Shown: positions 18,296-26,536, counted from the stretch's first letter. The stretch: 64,000 nt of DNA from Candidatus Nanosyncoccus alces (GCF_004138395.1 NZ_PRLM01000001.1:112315-176314), one strand, 5' to 3'. The notes: a model not told the origin generated them from the letters alone. Translations and numbers: made by a program.

Positions 18296-19489
18296 ATGAG
18301 CAAACAAAAGTGGGAAGAAAAAAAGACTAGCTTAGGTAACGCAATTGTCATGTCTGCCGTAATGTTGGCGGTGGGAATTTTGGTAGGGGTGAATTGGAAT
18401 AGTTGGTTTGGTGGGTTTGCGCCGTATTTGGGGATAGAAAGTAATGTATCTTCTGATATGGATTGGTCAGCGCTGAACGAGGTATATAATAAACTCGCCA
18501 CTACTTATAATGGTGAGATTTCTAAGGAAGACGTTGTAGAGGGTGCTAAGAAAGGCTTAGTGGAGTCACTAGGTGACGTTTACACGGTGTATATGGATTC
18601 AGAAGAAAGCTCGGATTTTTATGATGATTTGCACGGTAATGTTGGGTCGGGGATTGGTGTAGAGATGGGACTGCGTGATGGTTATGTGCGAGTGTTACGT
18701 ACTTTGCCAGATAATCCGGCGCGGGAAGCGGGGATATTGGCCGGTGATATTATTTATAAAGTAGACGGCGAAGAAGTATATAGCTTATCAGCAGATGAAA
18801 TTGCCAAGAAAGTGCGGGGCGAGACGGGTTCGGAGGTGACGGTAACGGTGGTACGTGATGCGCAAGAGAAATCTTTCACTATGAAGCGGGAGACAATTAA
18901 TAACGTGTCGGCTTATGTGGAGTACGATGGTAAGACGGCAGTTATTACGGTGACGCGGTTTGATAATGATACTGGCACGATGGTGCAGGGCTTTGCAAAG
19001 GAGTTTGCTGATAAAGGTGTCAAGAAAGTGATTTTGGATCTTCGTGGTAATGGTGGTGGTTATGTGTCGGCAGCGCAGGATTTGTTAAGTTTGTGGCTGG
19101 ACGGTGAAAAGATTTTGATTCAAAAGTCGAAACACTTTGGCAACAGTGCTACAAATAGTGGTTCTGGTAAAGCGATTTTGAAGGATATAAAGACTGTGGT
19201 GCTGGTAAATGGCTCTACGGCGTCGGCATCAGAAATTGTAGCAGGGGCTTTGCAAGATTATGGTAAGGCTACGGTGGTGGGTGAAACTACTTATGGTAAG
19301 GGTGTAGTGCAAAACCTATACGACCTTTCTGGCGCGACGGTGCTCAAGGTGACAACGGCCGAGTGGTACACGCCGAACGACAGGTCTATTAATGAAACTG
19401 GCATTACACCAGACATAGAAGTAGAACGAACTTACGAAGATATTAATGCGATGCGTGACCCGCAGATGGACAAAGCGAAAGGTTTGTAG
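18296..19489 (+). CDS. S41 family C-terminal processing protease (CtpA-like)
   Basis: 397 residues: one N-terminal membrane anchor (about 15-32), a PDZ domain (about 105-190, VGSGIGVEMG and DNPAREAGILAGDIIYKVDG) and the S41 catalytic domain. The catalytic Ser is in NGSTASASEIVAGALQD and the Lys about 26 residues on in TTYGKGVVQ, the usual Ser-Lys dyad. Such enzymes trim or degrade exported proteins, often peptidoglycan hydrolases; here it sits next to a CHAP hydrolase. Its stop overlaps the GTG start of the next gene by one base. Confidence 0.94.
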   Translation: MSKQKWEEKKTSLGNAIVMSAVMLAVGILVGVNWNSWFGGFAPYLGIESNVSSDMDWSALNEVYNKLATTYNGEISKEDVVEGAKKGLVESLGDVYTVYMDSEESSDFYDDLHGNVGSGIGVEMGLRDGYVRVLRTLPDNPAREAGILAGDIIYKVDGEEVYSLSADEIAKKVRGETGSEVTVTVVRDAQEKSFTMKRETINNVSAYVEYDGKTAVITVTRFDNDTGTMVQGFAKEFADKGVKKVILDLRGNGGGYVSAAQDLLSLWLDGEKILIQKSKHFGNSATNSGSGKAILKDIKTVVLVNGSTASASEIVAGALQDYGKATVVGETTYGKGVVQNLYDLSGATVLKVTTAEWYTPNDRSINETGITPDIEVERTYEDINAMRDPQMDKAKGL

Positions 19490-20748
19490 TGAAAATAGTG
19501 ATTGCCACTGCGGTATACTACCCGATGATTAACGGGGTGGCGGTATTTTCATATAATTTAGCGGCGGGACTAGCAAGGCGCGGCAACGAAGTGCTAGTAG
19601 TATGTCCGTCGCAGACGGGGCGAAATTATACGCGGACGATAGATGGTGTGAAGACAGTTTATTTGAAATCCGTACAGGCGAAAGTGTACCCGGATCAAAT
19701 TCATACGGTACCAAAAAAGAAGAAAGTTTTGGGGGTGGAGCTGCCACATTTGTGGTATCGACATGGGTTTAGGGTGTCCGTATTCCCGCAACGGGAAATT
19801 AAGCGGGTATTAGATGATTTCCAGCCGGACGTGGTGCATGTGCAAGTGTCGGACCCGATAGGGTTATCAGTGGCGGCATATGCTAGACGTCGTGATATTC
19901 CGTTGGTAACTACCGAGCATAATCAGCCAGATGTGATTACGGATCCGTTGAAATTGCCACTGGTAGTGAAGAAGCCGGTAGATGCGATGTTGGCGGTGTA
20001 TTTTGTGAATCGGCAAAGCAAAAGCGATTTTGTGACGATGCCGACAGAGAAGGCGATCAAAGACTTGATTTGGTCACGCGGGCGGGGGAAGGAATTTCCG
20101 GTGCCAGTGGCGGCAGTGAGTAATGGAGTAGATTTGGCGAATTTTAAATCAGGTAAAGTGGCGGCAGAGATTTATTCTAAATATAATTTGCCAACTGACC
20201 GACCGGTGGTACTATATGTGGGGCGGGTGGATCCAGAAAAAAGGTTAGGATTGGTGATAGATGCGTTTAAGGAGGCGCGTAGAAAAGTTCCGACGGCGCT
20301 TTTGGTGATAGTGGGGGATGGGGTAGATAAAGTTCGGCTAGAAGAAAAAGTGCGGAAGATGGATCTGGGGGATAATGTAAAGTTTTTGGGGCGAGTGTTA
20401 CCGCCAGATTTGTACGAATTATATAAGATTGGCGACGTGTTTGCGACGGCAAGCGAGATAGAAACACAAGGGATAGTGTTAATTGAGGCGGCGGCTACGG
20501 GGTTGCCTTTGGTTGCGGTAGATAAGGGCGCAGTGGGTGAAGTGTGTCGCGATGGTGTGAATGGATTTTTGTGTCGGCCGGGGAATGTGGCAGAGATTGC
20601 CGAAGCGATAGTAAGAATATTGTCGGATGATAAGTTGCGGGCGAAATTCGCAGAAAATTCTGTTAAGATTGCTGGCGAGCATGATTTTGAGAAAACGCTG
20701 GATAAGTTTATAAATATATATGATAAAGTGATTAGAGATAAAAAATAA
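19489..20748 (+). CDS. GT4 family glycosyltransferase
   Basis: 419 residues with GT-B fold. N-terminal domain starts MKIVIATAVYYPMINGVAVF; C-terminal nucleotide-sugar domain has LYVGRVDPEKRLGLVIDAF, IVGDGVDKVRLEE and the E-x7-E region ASEIETQGIVLIEAAATGLP. It resembles the PimB/MgtA-type alpha-mannosyl or alpha-glucosyl transferases that act on lipid acceptors, so a role in glycolipid or envelope glycan synthesis is likely, substrate unknown. GTG start, coupled to the S41 gene (TAGTG). Its stop codon lies inside the terminator stem. Confidence 0.92.
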   Translation: MKIVIATAVYYPMINGVAVFSYNLAAGLARRGNEVLVVCPSQTGRNYTRTIDGVKTVYLKSVQAKVYPDQIHTVPKKKKVLGVELPHLWYRHGFRVSVFPQREIKRVLDDFQPDVVHVQVSDPIGLSVAAYARRRDIPLVTTEHNQPDVITDPLKLPLVVKKPVDAMLAVYFVNRQSKSDFVTMPTEKAIKDLIWSRGRGKEFPVPVAAVSNGVDLANFKSGKVAAEIYSKYNLPTDRPVVLYVGRVDPEKRLGLVIDAFKEARRKVPTALLVIVGDGVDKVRLEEKVRKMDLGDNVKFLGRVLPPDLYELYKIGDVFATASEIETQGIVLIEAAATGLPLVAVDKGAVGEVCRDGVNGFLCRPGNVAEIAEAIVRILSDDKLRAKFAENSVKIAGEHDFEKTLDKFINIYDKVIRDKK

Positions 20749-20769
20749 TCCCCTTAAGGGGATTATTTT
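20742..20769. terminator. Bidirectional terminator containing both stop codons
   Basis: Perfect 12-bp stem (AAAATAATCCCC / GGGGATTATTTT) with TTAA loop. The GT4 gene stop (20746-20748) lies in the left arm and the leuS stop (20768-20770) at the end of the right arm. Confidence 0.9.
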
Positions 20770-23029
20770 AGATTACGATGTTTAGTATTTTGGCTTTGGG
20801 AACGAAGATAGTTTTCTTAACGCCAGAGTCGGTGTATTTTTTAACTTTTTCATCGCTTAAGGCAAGCTGAGTGATCTTTTCTTCGTCACTTAAATCGGCT
20901 TGATTGATAGAGAGTTTAGCGCGGAGTTTGCCGTTTACTTGCACTACTACTTCTACGGTGTCGGAAACTAGGTATTTTTCGTCCCATTTTGGCCATTCAT
21001 CGTTGGTATTTAATTTTTCTAACATTTCGGAGGTCAAGTGTGGGGCGAATGGTTTAAGTAGCTTTGCCAATATGACGACGTCTTCGGTGGTAGCGCCGAT
21101 TTTGTAAAGTTCGTTAACATATTCCATCAAAGCGGCTACGGCAGTGTTGAAATTGTAACGGTGAATATCTTCGGTGACTTTCTTGATAGTCTTGTGACGA
21201 ATATTGATAGTTTTGTCTTCTTTGCTATATTCGGTAGCAAAAGCTAAAGTCCAGCAGCGGTTGAGAAAACGATAAACGCCGCCTACCGAGCGGGGATCCC
21301 ATGCGGCGTCTTGGTCGTAAGGGCCGATGAACATTTCGTAAGTGCGGAGAGTGTCGGCGCCGTAGCCATCGTTGATAACGTCGAGCGGGTCGATCACATT
21401 GCCTTTAGATTTGCTCATTTTCTTGCCATCGGGAGCGTTGATGTAGCCATTGTAAAGTAAGCGCTTGATTGGTTCGCGGAATGGTAGGTAGCCTTCGTCG
21501 GCAAAGAATTTGCACCAAAAGCGGATGTATAGTAGGTGCGCCACAGCATGGTCGCCACCGCAGTAGTAATCCACTGGTTCCCAATATTTGATAGCGTCTT
21601 GATCCCAGGCGGCATCTTTGTCGTGCGGGGAAGCGTAGCGCCAGAGATACCAAGAAGAGCAAGCATAGCCATCTAGGGTGTCGGTTTCGCGAGTCATTTC
21701 TTCGCCATCTATGGTAACTTTTAGCCAGTCTTTGGCTTTGGCAAGGGCGCTGCGGCCAGAATTATCAGGTTTGTAATCATCTACTTCGGGGATTAATACT
21801 GGCAGTTGGTCTTCTGGGATGGGATGTGGATTGCCATCTTTGTCGTAAGCGATAGGAATTGGGCAGCCCCAGTAGCGCTGGCGGGAAATTAGCCAGTCAC
21901 GCATGCGATAAGTGGTTTTGGGGGTGCCAAAGAGATCGCGGTCGCAGAGTTCGGTTTCTACGATTGGCAAGTCAAATTTCTCGGCGAATTCGTGGTCGCG
22001 GTCATCCATGGCGGGGACGGCCATGATGGCACCGGTGCCGTAGCCGGCTAGGACGTAATCTGCTACCCAGATGGGGATTTTTTCTTTGGTGGCTGGATTG
22101 ATGGCATAGCTGCCGGTGAAGACACCGGTTTTTTCTTTGTTTTCTTGACGTTCAATTTCGGATTTTTTTAGTGCGGTAGCCTTATAGTCTAAGACCTTTT
22201 CGCGGGTATCATCGGTGAGTAGACTATCTAGTGCGGTGTATTCTGGCGCGACTACCAGGAAGGTGGCGCCGTAGATGGTGTCGGGGCGAGTGGTAAAGAC
22301 GGTGATGCGGGGTGCGCCACCTACGACTTCGAAATCAATTTCTGCACCAGTGGAGCGACCAATCCAATTTTTTTGCATGGTTTTGATTTTTTCGGGCCAT
22401 TCGAGGTTATCGATTTCTTCGAGTAATTCATCGGCGTATTCGGTTATCTTGAAAAACCATTGCTTCATTTTCTTCTTTTCAACTTCGTGACCGCAGCGCC
22501 AGCATTTGCCGTTTTCGACTTGCTCGTTGGCGAGAACAGTTTGATCTTCCGGGCACCACCATTGATAGGATTCTTTTTGGTAGGCTAAGCCTTTTTTGTA
22601 GAGCTGCAAGAAGCACCACTGAGTCCATTTGTAATATTCTGGGTCGCTAGTGTTGATTTCGCGGCCCCAATCTATAGCATAGCCAAGGCGTTTGGCTTGT
22701 TTGCGGAAGTTAGTGATGTTGATTTTGGTAACTTCTTGGGGTGCGGTGCCGGTTTTGATGGCGTAGTTTTCGGCGGGAAGACCAAAAGTATCGTAGCCAA
22801 AGGGGCGTAAAACGTTCAGACCTTGCTGAGTATAGAACCGCGTAAGTACATCAACAATGGTGAAATTACGGACGTGGCCGACGTGAAGACCAGCGCCAGA
22901 TGGATAAGGGAACATTTCGGCGAGCATCATTTTGGGCTGGCCGGTTTCTTCGGTGGCCTTGAAGGGCTTAGTTTCTTCCCAGATTTTTTGCCATTTTTGT
23001 TCGATTTTGAGCGGTTCGTATCTTTCCAT
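20768..23029 (-). CDS. leuS: Leucyl-tRNA synthetase
   Basis: 753-residue class I synthetase. HIGH motif in PSGAGLHVGHVRNF, zinc knuckle WWCPEDQT...CWRCG, editing domain CP1 with TTRPDTIYGATFLVV and AVPAMDDRDHEFA (the Asp that gates editing), a tryptophan-rich WLISRQRYWGCPIPI and KMSKSKGNVIDP. It is about 100 residues shorter than E. coli LeuS (860) but has all catalytic parts. TATAAT lies 7 nt before the ATG with no Shine-Dalgarno, so it is probably leaderless. tsaC is immediately upstream on the same strand but with its own promoter. Confidence 0.96.
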   Translation of the reverse strand: MERYEPLKIEQKWQKIWEETKPFKATEETGQPKMMLAEMFPYPSGAGLHVGHVRNFTIVDVLTRFYTQQGLNVLRPFGYDTFGLPAENYAIKTGTAPQEVTKINITNFRKQAKRLGYAIDWGREINTSDPEYYKWTQWCFLQLYKKGLAYQKESYQWWCPEDQTVLANEQVENGKCWRCGHEVEKKKMKQWFFKITEYADELLEEIDNLEWPEKIKTMQKNWIGRSTGAEIDFEVVGGAPRITVFTTRPDTIYGATFLVVAPEYTALDSLLTDDTREKVLDYKATALKKSEIERQENKEKTGVFTGSYAINPATKEKIPIWVADYVLAGYGTGAIMAVPAMDDRDHEFAEKFDLPIVETELCDRDLFGTPKTTYRMRDWLISRQRYWGCPIPIAYDKDGNPHPIPEDQLPVLIPEVDDYKPDNSGRSALAKAKDWLKVTIDGEEMTRETDTLDGYACSSWYLWRYASPHDKDAAWDQDAIKYWEPVDYYCGGDHAVAHLLYIRFWCKFFADEGYLPFREPIKRLLYNGYINAPDGKKMSKSKGNVIDPLDVINDGYGADTLRTYEMFIGPYDQDAAWDPRSVGGVYRFLNRCWTLAFATEYSKEDKTINIRHKTIKKVTEDIHRYNFNTAVAALMEYVNELYKIGATTEDVVILAKLLKPFAPHLTSEMLEKLNTNDEWPKWDEKYLVSDTVEVVVQVNGKLRAKLSINQADLSDEEKITQLALSDEKVKKYTDSGVKKTIFVPKAKILNIVI

Positions 23030-23042
23030 AGGTTAAATTATA
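23030..23042 (-). promoter_or_regulatory. Leaderless promoter of leuS
   Basis: On the minus strand TGGTATAAT (TATAAT 23037-23042) ends 7 nt before the leuS ATG at 23029. It lies in the 19-nt gap after tsaC. Confidence 0.55.
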
Positions 23043-23048
23043 CCATAA

Positions 23049-23555
23049 TTACAGGTTTATGACGAGGTTTCCTTGGCGGAGGATTTTGGGGTGTTTATCG
23101 GTAAAATCAATAATAGTGGAAGGTAAATGACCAGTGATGGATTTAGGTGTGCCTCCTCTGGGGTTAGCAGAGGTAAGGATGAGTGGGCCGGTGTGTGGCA
23201 AGATTTCGGCGAAAAGCGGATGATCTGGGATGCGGACACCAATAGTATTGTAATGGTCGTAATAAAAATGGTGAAAATTGGGATTTTTGTGTAAGATGAG
23301 GGTGAGTTCGCCAGGAAAGTATTTTTCGATTAGCGGTGTGGCAGCATCTGGGATGATGACGTATTTGGTGATGGCAGATTTATTTTCCGGTACTAGAGTG
23401 AATATTTTGTCAGAATTAAAATCGCGGTCTTTTAACTGCATTAGTTTGCGGATGGCGGGTTCAGATTTCAAGAACACAGCATAGCCTTCTACTGTCTCAG
23501 TAGGGATAGTGACGATTTTTCCTACTAATAAATCTGTGATGATTTGATTTTTCAT
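23049..23555 (-). CDS. tsaC: Threonylcarbamoyl-AMP synthase (TsaC/YrdC-like)
   Basis: 168 residues. The YrdC-fold signatures are IPTETVEGYAVF (usually PTETVYGL), the Lys/Arg motif in LKDRDFNSDKIFTL, FPGELTLIL, GVRIPDH and LTSANPRGG. The enzyme makes threonylcarbamoyl-AMP from Thr, bicarbonate and ATP for the universal t6A37 modification of ANN-decoding tRNAs. It is a divergent member: Tyr of PTETVYGL is Glu. Its ATG is 24 nt from the divergent SpoU methyltransferase start. Confidence 0.85.
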   Translation of the reverse strand: MKNQIITDLLVGKIVTIPTETVEGYAVFLKSEPAIRKLMQLKDRDFNSDKIFTLVPENKSAITKYVIIPDAATPLIEKYFPGELTLILHKNPNFHHFYYDHYNTIGVRIPDHPLFAEILPHTGPLILTSANPRGGTPKSITGHLPSTIIDFTDKHPKILRQGNLVINL

Positions 23556-23578
23556 TGGTTTTATTATATCATATTTTT
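23556..23578. promoter_or_regulatory. Divergent overlapping leaderless promoters (tsaC / SpoU methyltransferase)
   Basis: Only 23 bp separate the two start codons. On the minus strand TATAAT (23563-23568) ends 7 nt before the tsaC ATG; on the plus strand TATCAT (23567-23572) ends 6 nt before ATG 23579. The two -10 elements overlap by 2 bp, so RNA polymerase can hardly occupy both at once. Confidence 0.6.
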
Positions 23579-24142
23579 ATGCAAGTGATTTTGGTGCTTG
23601 ATAATATACGGTCTACCTATAATGTGGGGGCGATTTTGCGTACAGCGGAAGGGTTTGGGGTAGGAAGGGTGGTACTTTCTGGCTATACGCCCAGAGTGCA
23701 CGACGCCAATTTACTGCCGCATCTAAGAGCGAAATTAGATAAAGAAATACATAAAACGGCGCTCGGTGCAGAAGATATGCTAGATATTTATTCGTCTGGT
23801 GATATAATGGCTGATTTGAAAGATTTGAAAAAACAGGGTTGGCAGGTGGTGGGGCTAGAAAATAATATAGAAAAAGTGCCAATTTTTGCACTAAATAGCC
23901 ATAAATTAAAAGAAAGACTATCAGATAAGGTAATCTTGATTTTGGGCGAAGAAGTGAATGGGATAGATTATTCGCTGTATGATATAATTGATCTGTTTGT
24001 AGAGATACCGATGAAGGGGCAGAAAGAGTCTTTCAATGTGTCGGTGGCGGCTGGCATAGCATTATATGGTTTTATTAACATAAAATCTTCTTTCTCGGAC
24101 ACACTCAAGGCCGTTCGGCTGAGCTTACGGTCCTCGAAATGA
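23579..24142 (+). CDS. SpoU/TrmH family RNA 2'-O-methyltransferase
   Basis: 187 residues; start ATG 23579 chosen over an upstream TTG because a -10 is spaced 6 nt before it. The three SPOUT knot motifs are present: NIRSTYNVGAILRTAEGFG (motif 1), ILGEEVNGI (motif 2) and IPMKGQKESFNVSVAAGIAL (motif 3). These enzymes methylate ribose 2'-OH in rRNA or tRNA using SAM; the target is not visible. The last about 20 residues are encoded within a 78-nt palindrome and look unlike the family's usual end. Confidence 0.9.
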   Translation: MQVILVLDNIRSTYNVGAILRTAEGFGVGRVVLSGYTPRVHDANLLPHLRAKLDKEIHKTALGAEDMLDIYSSGDIMADLKDLKKQGWQVVGLENNIEKVPIFALNSHKLKERLSDKVILILGEEVNGIDYSLYDIIDLFVEIPMKGQKESFNVSVAAGIALYGFINIKSSFSDTLKAVRLSLRSSK

Positions 24143-24154
24143 AGATTTTATGTT
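24077..24154. repeat. 78-nt near-perfect palindrome across the SpoU gene end
   Basis: Arms 24077-24090 and 24141-24154 are a perfect 14-bp inverted repeat (AACATAAAATCTTC / GAAGATTTTATGTT). Inside, TTTC/GAAA, GGAC/GTCC, CTCA/TGAG and GCC/GGC pair in register. It includes the SpoU stop codon and ends 1 nt into the -10 of the glutaredoxin promoter. No U-tract follows, so it is not a standard terminator. Confidence 0.7.
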
Positions 24155-24165
24155 AAAATTAGGTC
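24154..24165 (+). promoter_or_regulatory. Leaderless promoter of the glutaredoxin gene
   Basis: TGTTAAAAT (TAAAAT 24154-24159) ends 6 nt before the ATG at 24166. Confidence 0.55.
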
Positions 24166-24369
24166 ATGATAAAAGTATATACTACTATGGCTTGTGCGTA
24201 TTGTCACGCGCTGATGGACTGGCTGGACGACATGGGGGTGGAGTATACAGAAGTAGATGCGACGAAATATCCGGAAATTATATCGGTACCAGTAACGGAG
24301 ATAAATGGCGAGAGAATTGTAGGTTTTGATCGTCCAGCGATAAAAAAAGCGCTCAAAAGAAGTGCATAG
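24166..24369 (+). CDS. Glutaredoxin-like thiol-disulfide protein
   Basis: 67 residues with the thioredoxin-fold active site TMACAYCHALMDWLDD (CAYC; glutaredoxins commonly have CPYC or CxxC), the cis-Pro segment SVPVTEING and the C-terminal GFDRPAIKKAL. It is one of the very short NrdH/YruB-like glutaredoxins. It would reduce protein disulfides in the cytoplasm; the electron donor is unknown. Leaderless promoter. Confidence 0.87.
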   Translation: MIKVYTTMACAYCHALMDWLDDMGVEYTEVDATKYPEIISVPVTEINGERIVGFDRPAIKKALKRSA

Positions 24370-24484
24370 ATAGACTTAGCTATCGATTTTCACTGTGTAA
24401 TAATTTGCTTGAAAAGTCAATATCTTGCGGAAAGTGAGGAAAAGTGATAAAATGGGTAAAATTATCTATTAATTAAGGAGCGAT

Positions 24485-24667
24485 ATGCCTGAACCTAAAA
24501 AACAGAGTAGCCCCCGCAAGACTGGGCTTCGTAGGAGTCACCTCAGGCTCGCGCTGGCTCGGAGAGTGAATAAAGTTTCCCCAGTAAAAGCGTTTGAGAC
24601 CAAGAAAAAGACCCCAAATCTTAAAGTTAAGACTAATAAAAAAGCAATAAAAGGAAAAGAAGCTTAA
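24485..24667 (+). CDS. rpmF: 50S ribosomal protein bL32, cysteine-free form
   Basis: 60 residues. The N-terminus PEPKKQSSPRKTGLRRSHLR corresponds to the L32 start (AVPKRKTSKSRKRMRRSHH). The zinc-ribbon cysteines of C+ L32 proteins are absent; the C-terminal half is Lys-rich. AAGGAG lies 7 nt before the ATG. nusB follows 4 nt later. The identification rests on the N-terminal 25 residues, size and a translation-gene context. Confidence 0.75.
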   Translation: MPEPKKQSSPRKTGLRRSHLRLALARRVNKVSPVKAFETKKKTPNLKVKTNKKAIKGKEA

Positions 24668-24671
24668 AAAT

Positions 24672-25199
24672 ATGGCAAGTAATCGGCATTTAGGTAGAGT
24701 TATTGTTCTACAGAGTTTGTATGAATATGAACTAAGAACCCTCGCACATGACCCGGAAGTCGATTTGGATGTGATTGTCGCAAAAAACATCGAGCCATAT
24801 GAGAAAGCTTTGGGTGATACCGAGTTTGTGTATAATTTGGCTCACAAAGTGGCGGAGAATTTTGAGACTTTGGATACGGCACTGGCACCGATGGCGCCGG
24901 AGTGGCCGATTAGTTCGATTGCGGCAATAGATCGTAACGTCCTGAGGATGGGGCTATATGAGCTTTCGGAGTGTAGAGACAGTATTCCGCCGAAAGTAGC
25001 TATTAATGAAGCTGTCGAGCTAGCAAAAGCGTTTGGCAGTGAGAACTCGTCAAAGTTCGTGAACGGAGTGCTCGGCACAGCTTATAGACAGCTTGGAATT
25101 GTTGAAGAAGAAAATGAATCAAGGAATAAATCAGTCGAAGGAGCCGTTGGCGCGGAGAGCGCTGAAGGTGCCGGAAGCGTTGCCGACGGAGAAGGTTAA
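24672..25199 (+). CDS. nusB: Transcription antitermination factor NusB
   Basis: 175 residues. The all-helical NusB core covers about 1-140: RHLGRVIVLQSLYEYE at the start, and IAAIDRNVLRMGLYEL...IPPKVAINEAVELAKAFGSENSSKFVNGVLG, the diagnostic string. NusB with NusE/S10 binds boxA RNA during rRNA transcription. The last about 33 residues (Glu/Gly/Ala/Ser-rich) are not conserved in the family and lie in the part overlapping the Nudix gene. Confidence 0.93.
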   Translation: MASNRHLGRVIVLQSLYEYELRTLAHDPEVDLDVIVAKNIEPYEKALGDTEFVYNLAHKVAENFETLDTALAPMAPEWPISSIAAIDRNVLRMGLYELSECRDSIPPKVAINEAVELAKAFGSENSSKFVNGVLGTAYRQLGIVEEENESRNKSVEGAVGAESAEGAGSVADGEG

Positions 25200-25698
25200 A
25201 GAATCTGCCTTTGATAAGATAAGATCGGCCGTGTTTCGCAAGAAAACGGCGATTCAGGAGATTGTGCGTGAGCCTACTTCTGGCGGGATTGTTTTTCGGT
25301 TTACTAAGGATAAGAAAGATATTGAGATCCTGCTGATTCAGGATTCGAAAGAGCGTTGGACGATTCCGAAAGGACATATTGAGCCGGGTGAGACGGCCAA
25401 GGTGACGGCACGGCGTGAGATAGAGGAAGAGACTGGGCTCTCTAATATTTCGGTGTTGACGTGGCTAGGGAAGATTCATTTTAAGTATCGTCGACTAGAT
25501 AAGCTGGTGCTGATGACCACTCAGATTTATCTGGTGCAGGCGCTAGATAGTCACGAAACGCCCACGCCAGAGAAGTGGATGAAGGGTATTAAGTGGTTTT
25601 CGTTTACCGACGCTTTGAATGCGATTGAATATGAAGATATTGAGAAGTTGATGCTGATTGCGAAGAAGAAGATTCGGGCGGGGGATTATAGGGGTTAA
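25114..25698 (+). CDS. Nudix hydrolase
   Basis: 194 residues from ATG 25114. The Nudix box is complete: GHIEPGETA followed by RREIEEETGL (pattern GX5EX7REUXEEXGU, box about residues 89-111), which binds Mg2+ and cleaves nucleoside-diphosphate-linked substrates. Substrate unknown (oxidised nucleotides, Ap4A or RNA caps are family options). The chosen start overlaps the nusB end by 86 nt in another frame. GTG 25168 (also inside nusB) or GTG 25231 (after it) are alternatives, and the first about 50 residues are outside the Nudix core, so the true start is uncertain. Confidence 0.85.
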   Translation: MNQGINQSKEPLARRALKVPEALPTEKVKESAFDKIRSAVFRKKTAIQEIVREPTSGGIVFRFTKDKKDIEILLIQDSKERWTIPKGHIEPGETAKVTARREIEEETGLSNISVLTWLGKIHFKYRRLDKLVLMTTQIYLVQALDSHETPTPEKWMKGIKWFSFTDALNAIEYEDIEKLMLIAKKKIRAGDYRG

Positions 25699-25700
25699 TA

Positions 25701-25729
25701 TTGATTTTTTAGCATAAGTGTGTTATAAT
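25701..25729 (+). promoter_or_regulatory. Promoter of rnc
   Basis: TTGATT (25701-25706), a 17-nt spacer and TATAAT (25724-25729) with TG one base before it; AGGAG precedes the ATG at 25750. Confidence 0.65.
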
Positions 25730-25749
25730 TAAAGGTTAGGAGAAATTTG

Positions 25750-26469
25750 ATGGATACGACACCATATCAAGAATTTGCGAAAGAGAAATTAGGTTTTGAG
25801 TTTAATGATATTAATTTGTTGGTGACGGCGCTCACTCACCGGAGCTACGTGAATGAACATAAGAAGACGCACGAGCATAATGAGCGGTTGGAATTTTTGG
25901 GTGACGCGGTGCTAGAGCTAGTTTCTTCAGATTTTTTGTATCGGAATTACAACGAACCTGAGGGAATTATGACGGCTTTTCGTGCAGCTTTGGTGCGAAC
26001 GGAATCGATTGGTGATGCGGGGAAAGAATTAGGGTACGAGCCTTTGGTACGGCTATCAAAAGGGGAAAAGAATGGCTCGGAGCGAGCGCATGACGTGATA
26101 TTGGCTGATTGTTTTGAAGCAGTGATCGGAGCGATATATTTGGACCAAGGATATGATGTGGCGCGAGATTTCATCGCGAAGCATATTTTGGTGAAGATTG
26201 ATACGATTTTGGAAGAGGGTAGCTGGCGTGATCCGAAATCATACGCACAGGAGTTGGCACAGAAATTTGATGGAGTGACGCCAGTATATAAGACTTTGAA
26301 GGAGGAAGGGCCGGATCATGACAAGGTGTTTACGGTTGGGCTATATGTAGGTGAGAGTTTGAAGGGTGTAGGTACGGGTCATTCTAAGCAAGAGGCGCAG
26401 ACAATGGCCGCACGTGAGGGCGTAAAGGGATATCGGAAACTGTTTACGAATAAGCCAAAGAGTCGGTAA
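25750..26469 (+). CDS. rnc: Ribonuclease III
   Basis: 239 residues from ATG 25750 (AGGAG 7 nt upstream; TTG 25747 rejected). The catalytic domain has the signature NERLEFLGDAVLEL and ADCFEAVIGAIYLDQGY with the metal-binding acidic residues; the C-terminal dsRNA-binding domain (about 165-235) has DPKSYAQELAQ and GTGHSKQEAQTMAAREG. It processes 30S pre-rRNA and cleaves structured mRNA. Confidence 0.96.
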   Translation: MDTTPYQEFAKEKLGFEFNDINLLVTALTHRSYVNEHKKTHEHNERLEFLGDAVLELVSSDFLYRNYNEPEGIMTAFRAALVRTESIGDAGKELGYEPLVRLSKGEKNGSERAHDVILADCFEAVIGAIYLDQGYDVARDFIAKHILVKIDTILEEGSWRDPKSYAQELAQKFDGVTPVYKTLKEEGPDHDKVFTVGLYVGESLKGVGTGHSKQEAQTMAAREGVKGYRKLFTNKPKSR

Positions 26470-26476
26470 TTTGACC

Positions 26477-26505
26477 TTGGCTTTTAGGAAGATTTGTGAT
26501 ATAAT
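26477..26505 (+). promoter_or_regulatory. Promoter of rpsP
   Basis: TTGGCT (26477-26482), a 17-nt spacer and TATAAT (26500-26505) with TG one base before it. The leader then carries AAGGAG before the ATG. Confidence 0.5.
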
Positions 26506-26536
26506 TAGCGGAGTTAATAATTTTTAAGGAGAAAAA

